The notes: generated by a model not told the origin, from the letters alone. 5,096 nucleotides of DNA from Verrucomicrobiota bacterium (GCA_003219225.1 QHPZ01000024.1:1807-6902); one strand, 5' to 3'. Shown: positions 1 to 5,096, counted from the stretch's first letter. Made by a program: numbers and translations.

Positions 1-1048
1 CAACGCCGCCGCGATCACGACCCGCCTGGACGGTTTCGTTCACGGAGAGCGGATCAAGTTTGTCGAATACAATGCGGAGAATCCTTCCAGTGTCTCGGAT
101 CAGGAAGGGCTGAACCGGCTGCTGTCGGAATTGCCGGCGATGTCGATCTTCGCGCAGCATTATGGGCTGCAACAATTCTCACCGATGGAAGGTTTGCTCG
201 CTGCGCTGTTGGCGACCTACCGTGAATGGAAACGCACCGCGGGCGTGCCGAACATCGCGATCCTCGACTGGCCGAATCTGCCGACCGCGAACGAATTCAT
301 CCTGCTCCGGGATTATTTCACCGCGCAGGGCGTGCCGACGATCATCTGTTCGCCGGACGAGCTGGAGTACGCTGGCGAGAAACTGCGTTGCGGCGAGTTC
401 GATGTCGATCTTGTCTACAAACGCATCGTCATTCACGAGTTCCTCGCCCGCTACGACGAAACGCACCCGCTCGTGCGCGCCTACGCCAACCACGATGTTT
501 GCCTGGTAAATCCGTTCCGCTGCAAAATCATGCACAAGAAAGCCAGCTTCGAACTGCTGACGGATGACGTGCACCAGAGCTGGTTTACTTCGCGCCAAAG
601 AGAAGCGATCGCACGCTCGATTCCCTGGACGCGGCGCATGGCCGAGCGGCGCACGACATATAACGGCGGACGCGTGGACCTGGTCGATTTCGTTCGAAAG
701 AACCGCGCCCGATTGGTACTGAAACCGAATGATGATTATGGCGGGCACGGCGTTTTCTTCGGGCCTGCCCTCGACCAGCACGCATGGGGCAACGCAATCG
801 CAACGGCGCTTTCGGCCGATTACGTCGTTCAGCAAGCGATCGATCTTCGGCCGGAATATTTTCCAGTGTTCAACGAGAACGGGTGGAAGCTTCAGCCGAT
901 GTTCGTCGACACAAATCCCTTTCTGTTTTCAGGAAACGTCTGCGGCGTGATGGTGCGCTTGTCGTGCTCTGGAATCGTGAACGTGACTTCCGGCGGCGGC
1001 GAGACCGGATTCTTCGTGATTGATGACGCTGATGGTTCCACAGCTTAA
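1..1048 (+). CDS. Circularly permuted ATP-grasp ligase, glutathione-synthetase-like (5' partial)
   Basis: The frame is open from base 2 with no stop, so the true start lies left of the window; 348 residues are visible. An internal ATG at 131 is not the start, because conserved sequence precedes it. Motifs in order (residue 1 = bases 2-4): FVEYNAENP at 20-28, matching the Mg-binding E-x-N that comes first in permuted ATP-grasps such as eukaryotic glutathione synthetase; DLVYKRIVIHEFL near 136-148; NPFRCKIMHKK near 170-180; KPNDDYGGHGV at 241-251, the lysine plus glycine-rich ATP loop; VVQQAI at 275-280, the likely adenine hinge; and NVTSGGGETGFFV near the C-terminus. I infer an ATP-dependent carboxylate-amine ligase making an amide bond through an acyl-phosphate. 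The substrate is unknown. No signal peptide or membrane segment appears in the visible part. A distant relative with the same motif order lies at 3714-4907. The family call is fairly safe; the exact function is not. Confidence 0.8.
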   Translation, partial: NAAAITTRLDGFVHGERIKFVEYNAENPSSVSDQEGLNRLLSELPAMSIFAQHYGLQQFSPMEGLLAALLATYREWKRTAGVPNIAILDWPNLPTANEFILLRDYFTAQGVPTIICSPDELEYAGEKLRCGEFDVDLVYKRIVIHEFLARYDETHPLVRAYANHDVCLVNPFRCKIMHKKASFELLTDDVHQSWFTSRQREAIARSIPWTRRMAERRTTYNGGRVDLVDFVRKNRARLVLKPNDDYGGHGVFFGPALDQHAWGNAIATALSADYVVQQAIDLRPEYFPVFNENGWKLQPMFVDTNPFLFSGNVCGVMVRLSCSGIVNVTSGGGETGFFVIDDADGSTA

Positions 1049-1057
1049 CGAGTTTGC

Positions 1058-1093
1058 GTCGCCACGGCTTCGAAAGCGGCGACATGTCGCCGC
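1058..1093. repeat. Foldback repeat with 18-bp perfect palindrome
   Basis: Bases 1076-1093 (gcggcgacatgtcgccgc) read identically on both strands. GTCGCC at 1058-1063 can alternatively pair with GGCGAC at 1078-1083, around an inner GCTT/AAGC hairpin (1067-1077, loop CGA). Two competing folds are therefore possible just after the stop of the upstream ATP-grasp gene. There is no T-run, so this is not a classical terminator. It resembles dispersed palindromic elements I associate with Verrucomicrobia, which is a memory-based link. Its role may be transcript 3'-end protection, weak termination or simply repeat DNA. Confidence 0.7.
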
Positions 1094-1103
1094 ACTCCAA
1101 AAC

Positions 1104-1133
1104 GCATTCGTGTCTACTCGTGTGCATTCGTGG
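1104..1133. repeat. Three tandem 10-bp 'cattcgtg' units
   Basis: Three adjacent decamers are visible: gcattcgtgt (1104-1113), ctactcgtgt (1114-1123) and gcattcgtgg (1124-1133). They follow the palindrome at 1076-1093 after a ten-base spacer. I recall the pair of elements as a composite dispersed repeat in Verrucomicrobia, but that is unverified here. The units are too short and too few to be a CRISPR array. A GTG within the last unit (1130) opens the frame of the next gene but is a poor start. The rest of 1134-1210 shows no clear promoter or Shine-Dalgarno sequence. Confidence 0.65.
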
Positions 1134-1210
1134 TTAGAAGGCGCAAGAAAGAGCAAGCAAATCGCAATTGCCGCGGAGCCTCGTCAGTAAGCCCTTGCAA
1201 TGCTGGGGCC

Positions 1211-2413
1211 ATGAAGAACGGCTCGAACACTCTCGTTGTAGATGCCGCGTCACCGCGCGCAGCCGACACGGCTGCCACCACAGTAGCGGCCGCGAAGCGA
1301 CCCTCACGTAAGCCCCGCAAACGCGATCACGTTTTCACTCTCGGGATTGAGGAAGAATTCCAAATCATCGACCCGCAAACACGCGCGCTGCGCTCGCACA
1401 TTCAGGAGATCCTCGCGGACGGGAAGATCGTTCTGAAAGAGCGGCTCAAACCCGAGTTGCACCAGTCGCAGGTCGAGCTCGACACCGACGTTTGCAACGA
1501 TGCGCGCGAGGCGCGGCGACAAGTTGTCGATCTTCGCAGCGAACTGGCGCGACTGGCGGGGCAGGGCGGATTGAAAATTGCCTCCGCCGGGACGCATCCC
1601 TTTTCTCACTGGATGGATCAATTGATCACGGTCGACCAACGCTACACTACGATCGTGAACGACATGCAGCAGATCGCGCGCGTCTGTCTCATTTTCGGAT
1701 TGCATGTGCATGTCGGCATTCCGGACCGCGAAGAAGGGATCGATATCATGAACCAAGCGCGCTATTTCCTGCCGCATCTCTACGCGCTCTCGGTCAATTC
1801 GCCCTGCTGGCTCGGCCAAAACACCGGGCTAAAAGCATACCGACAAATGATGTTCGAACGCTTCCCGCGCACCGGCATTCCCGACGCGTTCGAGAGTCTG
1901 AGCGAATACGAAGATTACCTGAAGCTGCTCGTCTCGACCAACTGCATCGACAACGCGAAGAAGATTTGGTGGGACATCCGCGATGCGCAATCACGCGTTG
2001 ACGACACGATCGCGCTCGCCGCGCTGATGCAGGCCATCGTCGTGAAGTTGCAAAAGTTGCGGCGCGACAATGTGACTTTTCGAAATTATCCGCGGCGCCT
2101 GATCGACGAGAACCGCTGGCGCGCGGCACGCTATGGGCTCGACGGCAAACTGATCGATTTCGGCCGCAAATGCGAAATGGACGAGCGCGATTTGCTGCAT
2201 GAAATGCTCGCGTTCGTCGCGACTGAAATGGACGAGCTCGGCAACGACGCGGAGATGACGCACCTTGAGCGCATCCTGCGCCAAGGCACCGGCGCCGATC
2301 GACAGCTCGCGGTGTGGGAGCGGACGCACGACCTGAAAGCGGTCGTCGATCACATCGTGGCCGAGACTTATCAGGGACTGCATGTTCCGAAAGGAGCGGC
2401 CAGGGCGGCGTGA
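1211..2413 (+). CDS. GCS2/YbdK-type carboxylate-amine (glutamate-cysteine) ligase with an apparent internal deletion
   Basis: The 400-residue product belongs to the GCS2 family (COG2170; E. coli YbdK is about 372 aa), whose members join glutamate to cysteine or another amine using ATP. Family signatures (residues from ATG 1211): FTLGIEEEFQIID at 42-54, QSQVELDTDVC at 85-95, AGTHPFSHW at 126-134, GLHVHVGI at 163-170, NSPCWLGQNTGLKAYR at 196-211, KKIWWDIR at 250-257, and NRWRAARYGLDGKLIDF at 301-317. Directly after WWDIR the frame goes to DAQSRVDD, whereas recalled relatives have about 13 more residues there, containing the RPxPxFxTxExR motif. This may impair catalysis. Residues 1-40 are an Ala/Thr/Arg/Lys-rich extension absent from YbdK. 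ATG 1211 is preferred over GTG 1130, which falls in a repeat and would add non-conserved residues. No strong ribosome binding site is seen (only GGGG just upstream). It lies between two permuted ATP-grasp genes, with the peptidase gene 84 bases downstream. Family certain; activity uncertain. Confidence 0.93.
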   Translation: MKNGSNTLVVDAASPRAADTAATTVAAAKRPSRKPRKRDHVFTLGIEEEFQIIDPQTRALRSHIQEILADGKIVLKERLKPELHQSQVELDTDVCNDAREARRQVVDLRSELARLAGQGGLKIASAGTHPFSHWMDQLITVDQRYTTIVNDMQQIARVCLIFGLHVHVGIPDREEGIDIMNQARYFLPHLYALSVNSPCWLGQNTGLKAYRQMMFERFPRTGIPDAFESLSEYEDYLKLLVSTNCIDNAKKIWWDIRDAQSRVDDTIALAALMQAIVVKLQKLRRDNVTFRNYPRRLIDENRWRAARYGLDGKLIDFGRKCEMDERDLLHEMLAFVATEMDELGNDAEMTHLERILRQGTGADRQLAVWERTHDLKAVVDHIVAETYQGLHVPKGAARAA

Positions 2414-2421
2414 GGTCGGAG

Positions 2422-2459
2422 AGCAGTCCGGTTTCCTCGGGCGACAAAACCGGTTTGCT
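2422..2459. other. Imperfect intergenic hairpin between ligase and peptidase genes
   Basis: CCGGTTT (2428-2434) pairs perfectly with AAACCGG (2447-2453) around a 12-base loop. The arms extend through AGCA (2422-2425) and TGCT (2456-2459) after two weak positions. Only three T residues follow the inner stem, so it is at best a weak terminator or attenuator. It could instead protect or separate the upstream and downstream parts of a shared transcript. The structure is visible; the function is a guess. Confidence 0.4.
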
Positions 2460-2497
2460 GAAGGTAAGTTTCCGCGTAATTCTGATCGCTCATTGCC

Positions 2498-3475
2498 ATG
2501 ACTCAGCAGATTGCACCTGACAAGATCGACATTGACCCTGAGCTCGTGCCTGGTGCGCGCATTATTACTGACGAAGCGACGCGCGACATCGCCGCCGCAT
2601 TGCAATCAGAGGTCGAACGGGTCGGCTCAAATTACACCCTTTTCACGCTTGAGCATCATGCGCGGCGGCCGCTCAAGTACATGCCGGAGATCATTCTCGA
2701 AGATTTGGCGACATCGCAGGTTTCCATTTTCGCCGCGCAAAGTCAGCCGGGCGAACTGGCCGCGCGTCGCGAAATGACCGCGGTCGTGGAGCATCATGGG
2801 ATCCGCCACGGCCACATGGTGAACATCACGCCGCAAATCATGCGGGAAGGAATGCGGGCGGATTTTCGCGCCATCGATGAGCTGAGTCAGCGACTGATCG
2901 AGCGCGCGCGGCGAGCGTCGCGGATCAAATGCCGCACACCACACGGCACAAGTTTTGAAGGTGAGTTCTCGCCGAAATTAAAATGGCTCAAGACCAGCGG
3001 GATCATTACTACCGCAAAATGGGGCAATCTTCCGGGGGGCGAAATTTTCACTGCACCTGCGAACAGCAACGGGATTTTCGTCGTCGACGGGGTGGTTGGC
3101 GATTATTTGTGCAGCAAATATGGCGATCTGCGGGAGACGTCGCTGCGCATCGAGGTGCGCGACAATCGCATTGTCGATCTTGCCTGCGAAAACAAGGAAT
3201 TGCTGGAAGAATTTCGCGCTTACACCAGCACGGACGAGAATAGCAACCGCGTCGGCGAATTCGCAATCGGCACAAATACCGCGTGCACTCACGTGATCGG
3301 CAATATTTTGCAGGACGAAAAAATTCCCGGTGTCCACATCGCCTTCGGTCATCCCTATGCCAGGCACACGGGCGCCAATTGGTCTTCCAAAACGCACATC
3401 GACTGTGTCGGCCGCGATTTCGACATCTGGTTCGATGGCGAACAGGTGATGGAGCGCGGAAAATTTCTGGTGTAA
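2498..3475 (+). CDS. M29 family metallo-aminopeptidase (AmpS/AmpT-like), short form
   Basis: The 325-residue protein carries the metal-site layout of peptidase family M29 (COG2309), cytosolic aminopeptidases with a two-metal centre. Visible ligand candidates are E182 in NLPGGEIF, E254 in VGEFAIGTN, H280 in HIAFG, Y287 seven residues later (same spacing as H345/Y352 in the thermophilic enzymes, from memory), then H300 and D302 in KTHIDCVGRDFDI. RIKCRTPHGTSFEGEFS at 142-158 is the strand leading into the catalytic half. Characterised members have about 410 residues, so the N-terminal part is short here; compact COG2309 proteins exist, and this one looks intact. ATG 2498 lacks a clear Shine-Dalgarno sequence, but no better start is visible. 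The gene follows the GCS2 ligase by 84 bases and precedes the small gene at 3486 by 10, so it is probably cotranscribed with the downstream genes. It may trim or recycle a product of the neighbouring ligases (inference). Confidence 0.88.
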   Translation: MTQQIAPDKIDIDPELVPGARIITDEATRDIAAALQSEVERVGSNYTLFTLEHHARRPLKYMPEIILEDLATSQVSIFAAQSQPGELAARREMTAVVEHHGIRHGHMVNITPQIMREGMRADFRAIDELSQRLIERARRASRIKCRTPHGTSFEGEFSPKLKWLKTSGIITTAKWGNLPGGEIFTAPANSNGIFVVDGVVGDYLCSKYGDLRETSLRIEVRDNRIVDLACENKELLEEFRAYTSTDENSNRVGEFAIGTNTACTHVIGNILQDEKIPGVHIAFGHPYARHTGANWSSKTHIDCVGRDFDIWFDGEQVMERGKFLV

Positions 3476-3485
3476 GATCAAGAGA

Positions 3486-3704
3486 ATGATTGGGGACGTT
3501 CGCGAGCGACTCGACAAGGTGCCGTTTGAACCGTTCGCGATTCGATCGTCTAACGGGCGCGAGTATCCCGTTCCCACTCGAGATCACGCGCACATTTCGC
3601 CGCGCGGCAATCGCATCGTGGTCTTTCTCGATGAAGGACCGGCCATTACTCTCGGCCCGCTCCATGTGAACAGCATTGTCGACCTGCGCTCAACAACCGA
3701 GTAG
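3486..3704 (+). CDS. Small conserved-type protein of unknown function (72 aa)
   Basis: This short frame sits 10 bases after the peptidase stop and 9 bases before the next gene, which strongly suggests translation as part of one operon. The sequence looks like a small folded domain: a predicted helix (residues 1-12), then PFEPFAIRSSNGREYPVP (13-30), then H33 and H35, SPRGNRIVVFLDEGPAIT (38-55) and a final strand near NSIVDL. The pattern 'R...PF.PF.I...(D/N)GR.Y.VP....SP.G..IVVF' recalls small, mainly beta hypothetical proteins common in Verrucomicrobia and Planctomycetes. It has no signal peptide, membrane segment, cysteine or recognisable catalytic motif. The purine-rich AAGAGA abutting ATG 3486 is too close for an ideal ribosome binding site. 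It is in the same reading frame as the downstream ATP-grasp gene. Function unknown; reality as a gene is likely from spacing and composition. Confidence 0.75.
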   Translation: MIGDVRERLDKVPFEPFAIRSSNGREYPVPTRDHAHISPRGNRIVVFLDEGPAITLGPLHVNSIVDLRSTTE

Positions 3705-3713
3705 CACGCTGTA

Positions 3714-4907
3714 GTGGATCCGCGGCTTCGCGCTCGCTTCAACGCTGATTTCACGCCTGATAAATACGCGGCGCTTTTGCGCTGCGTGAATGAAACCGAA
3801 AAATGGCCGGCCGATTTCCGGATCGCGGAGACACCGGTCTTTCTGACGCGCGAGTTCACGGACGAAGTGGTGCGCGCGGCGAAGGAGATTGTCGATCTTA
3901 CGCGCACGTCGGAATTCGCGAAGCATGCGGTCTCCGCCATTCCAGCCGGACTGGAAGTGCCGAATGAATCGGCCCACCCGAATTTTTATGTCGTTGATTT
4001 TGCGATTTGCCGCGAAGGCGACCAGTTTTCGCCGCGCTTGATCGAGCTGCAGGCGTTTCCGAGCCTGTTTGGATTTCAGTTGCTGCTGCTCGCCTGCATG
4101 CGCACAGCGTTCCGCGCGATTCCGCGCAACTGGACATCGTCCTTCGGCGGAATCAAAGACGAGCAATATCTTGATCTCCTCCGGCGGACAATCATTGCCG
4201 ATGCACAACCCGAGAACGTGATTCTGCTCGAGATCGAGCCGGAAAAACAAAAGACGCGCATTGATTTCGCCGCGACCGAACGGCTGCTCGGCGTTCGGCC
4301 GGTTTGCGTTACCGCGATCAAAAAGCGTGGCCGGCAGTTATACTACGAACGCGATGGGCGCGAGCTGCGGATCGAGCGGATCTACAATCGGGTGATTTTC
4401 GATGAACTGCTGAAACGCGAAGATCTGCATCTGCAGTTCAGTTTTCAGGACGATCTCGATGCGGCGTGGGCCGGCCACCCGAACTGGTACTTCCGCGTCA
4501 GCAAACATTCGCTGCCGTTCCTCACAACCGCGCACACTTCGCCAGCGTTTTTCGCCGACCAGTTTCCGGCCGACGAACAGATTGATGATTATGTTTTGAA
4601 ACCGCTTTATTCCTTTGCCGGAGTCGGAGTGGATATGGAACCGACGCGTGAAAAGCTCCGCGCTCTGAACAATCCGCACGAGTGGATCCTGCAGCACAAA
4701 GTCGATTACGCGCCGTTCGTCGCGACCGTCGACGGTCTCAAATCCAAAGCCGAGATTCGGATGATGTTTGTCTGGCCCGATGACGATCCGAATCCGACGC
4801 TGGTCAACAACCTCGTGCGGATGAGCCAGGGCAAAATGATGGGCGTCGATTTCAACATCGACAAGACATGGGTCGGGGCCAGCATCGCGCTCCACGAAAA
4901 TCTGTAG
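3714..4907 (+). CDS. Second, divergent permuted ATP-grasp protein (397 aa)
   Basis: No named family is certain, but the motif order parallels that of the ligase at 1-1048. PRLIELQAFPSLFGFQ (107-122) stands where the E-x-N metal motif should be, with E111-x-Q113. ERIYNRVIFDELL (221-233) matches DLVYKRIVIHEFL. NWYFRVSKHSLPFL (257-270) matches NPFRCKIMHKK. DDYVLKPLYSFAGVGV (291-306) gives K296 and the glycine loop. WILQHKVDY (324-332) is the likely hinge. AEIRMMFVW (346-354) and NLVRMSQGKMMGVDFN (366-381) supply late acidic, Arg and Asn residues typical of ATP-grasp active sites. I infer a cytosolic ATP-dependent ligase; the substrate is unknown. Start GTG 3714 is the first usable codon after an in-frame TAG at 3702-3704 and has no clear ribosome binding site, so translation may be coupled to the gene nine bases upstream. 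The stop TAG lies inside the downstream hairpin repeat. Confidence 0.8.
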   Translation: MDPRLRARFNADFTPDKYAALLRCVNETEKWPADFRIAETPVFLTREFTDEVVRAAKEIVDLTRTSEFAKHAVSAIPAGLEVPNESAHPNFYVVDFAICREGDQFSPRLIELQAFPSLFGFQLLLLACMRTAFRAIPRNWTSSFGGIKDEQYLDLLRRTIIADAQPENVILLEIEPEKQKTRIDFAATERLLGVRPVCVTAIKKRGRQLYYERDGRELRIERIYNRVIFDELLKREDLHLQFSFQDDLDAAWAGHPNWYFRVSKHSLPFLTTAHTSPAFFADQFPADEQIDDYVLKPLYSFAGVGVDMEPTREKLRALNNPHEWILQHKVDYAPFVATVDGLKSKAEIRMMFVWPDDDPNPTLVNNLVRMSQGKMMGVDFNIDKTWVGASIALHENL

Positions 4908-4981
4908 CCGGTGTCGTTGACGCCGGACCGCGGTCACCGACCGCGGCTACAACCAACGGGAAGCCGTCGGCTTCCTCTACA
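4903..4981. repeat. Three-hairpin TGTAG/CTACA palindromic repeat, possible bidirectional terminator
   Basis: TGTAG (4903-4907) and CTACA (4947-4951) bracket two adjacent 19-base hairpins: CCGGTGTC/GACGCCGG (4908-4926, one G-T pair, loop GTT) and CCGCGGTC/GACCGCGG (4928-4946, loop ACC). After ACCAACG comes a third hairpin, GGAAGCC/GGCTTCC (4959-4975, loop GTC), then another CTACA (4977-4981). The block lies between convergent genes. Its first TAG is the stop of the + strand gene, and the last CTA, read in reverse, is the stop of the - strand gene. No T-run follows, so Rho-independent termination is not classical, though stacked stems can block readthrough or stabilise 3' ends. The style fits REP-like dispersed elements that I associate with Verrucomicrobia (from memory). 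Confidence 0.8.
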
Positions 4982-5096
4982 GCTTGCTGTCCATCATGGC
5001 GCGCACTTCGGTGGAGGTGCGCACCGGGACGATCTCGACATCCATCAGGTCTTTCCAATTGTCGATCCACCGCTCGAGCAACACGAAATCCTCCGT
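4977..5096 (-). CDS. C-terminal fragment of a DUF3303-like protein (5' end outside window)
   Basis: Read on the minus strand, bases 5096 to 4980 encode 39 residues and the stop TAG is at 4979-4977. The peptide contains FVLLERWIDNWKDLMDVEIVPV followed by RTSTEVRAMM, written here in two parts: FVLLERWIDNWK, then DLMDVEIVPV. The pattern 'W...W.DL.D.EIVPV..S.E' matches my recollection of the C-terminus of DUF3303 proteins, which are roughly 80-100 residues long, alpha/beta-barrel-like and without a known reaction. Codon composition resembles its neighbours. It converges on the ATP-grasp gene, with only the hairpin repeat between, so it is not part of that operon. The coding call is good; the family call is moderate because only the tail is visible. 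Confidence 0.6.
   Translation of the reverse strand, partial: TEDFVLLERWIDNWKDLMDVEIVPVRTSTEVRAMMDSKL

Noticed and set aside
179..835. Long minus-strand open frame opposite the first ATP-grasp gene
   Set aside because: Its sequence matches no family I know, and the plus strand carries clear ATP-grasp motifs; a shadow caused by high G+C codon bias.
131..1048. ATG 131 as the start of the first gene
   Set aside because: The frame is open back to base 2 and encodes the conserved FVEYNAENP metal motif upstream of this ATG.
1104..1133. Tandem decamers as a CRISPR-like array
   Set aside because: The units are 10 bp, directly adjacent with no spacers, and there are no cas genes.
1130..1210. GTG 1130 as an upstream start of the GCS2 gene (27 extra residues)
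   Set aside because: It lies within a tandem repeat unit, the added residues look like translated non-coding sequence, and ATG 1211 is the next in-frame start.
2455..2482. Possible -35/-10 pair (TTGCTG, 16 bases, TAATTC) before the peptidase
   Set aside because: The match to the sigma-70 consensus is poor in both boxes (about 3/6 and 2/6), so it is indistinguishable from chance.
2978..3577. Minus-strand open frame opposite the M29 peptidase
   Set aside because: The plus strand has the complete set of M29 metal ligands, so this is a shadow.
3690..4250. Minus-strand open frame of 186 codons opposite the second ATP-grasp gene
   Set aside because: It lies antisense to conserved motifs and overlaps the small gene; no recognisable domain or ribosome binding site.
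4338..4937. Minus-strand open frame of 199 codons
   Set aside because: Starts inside the hairpin repeat and mirrors the plus-strand gene; no domain recognised.
4852..5070. Minus-strand frame beginning at 5070
   Set aside because: Out of frame with the DUF3303-like tail, which stays open to the window edge and ends at a sensible stop; this one reads through the hairpin repeat.

Overview
The window holds five co-directional genes on the + strand (the first is cut by the left edge) and the tail of one convergent gene on the - strand. Coding is dense, G+C-rich, with strong third-position G/C bias. The two non-coding stretches carry foldback repeats. Dispersed elements of this style (TGTAG-bounded GC hairpins; a GGCGACATGTCGCC palindrome followed by 'attcgtg' decamers) are, from memory, typical of soil Verrucomicrobia such as the Chthoniobacterales/Udaeobacter group. 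The organism assignment is an inference from these repeats and gene content, not something the sequence proves.

Layout: 1-1048, C-terminal part of a glutathione-synthetase-like, circularly permuted ATP-grasp protein. 1049-1210, non-coding, with an 18-bp perfect palindrome and three 10-bp tandem units. 1211-2413, a GCS2/YbdK-type carboxylate-amine (glutamate-cysteine) ligase. 2414-2497, a short gap with an imperfect hairpin. 2498-3475, a compact M29 (AmpS/AmpT-like) metallo-aminopeptidase. 3486-3704, a 72-residue protein of unknown function. 3714-4907, a second and strongly diverged permuted ATP-grasp protein. 4903-4981, a three-hairpin repeat that supplies the stop codons of the genes on both sides. 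4977-5096 (-), the C-terminus of a DUF3303-like protein.

The interesting part is the combination. Three predicted ATP-dependent amide-bond-forming enzymes (two permuted ATP-grasps and one GCS2) share a strand with one metallopeptidase and one small unknown protein. The last three genes are spaced by only 9-10 bases, so at least they are probably one transcript. A reasonable hypothesis is a pathway that makes, and then trims or recycles, a small amide-linked compound such as a gamma-glutamyl peptide or thiol-like metabolite. Substrates cannot be read from the sequence.

A second surprise is in the GCS2 gene. Recalled family members have a conserved segment of the form RPxPxFxTxExRxxD. Here the reading frame passes straight from 'WWDIR' to 'DAQSRVDD', so about 13 residues of the most conserved region appear to be missing in frame. 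Either this ligase is altered or inactive, or the sequence carries a deletion or assembly error at about base 1980.
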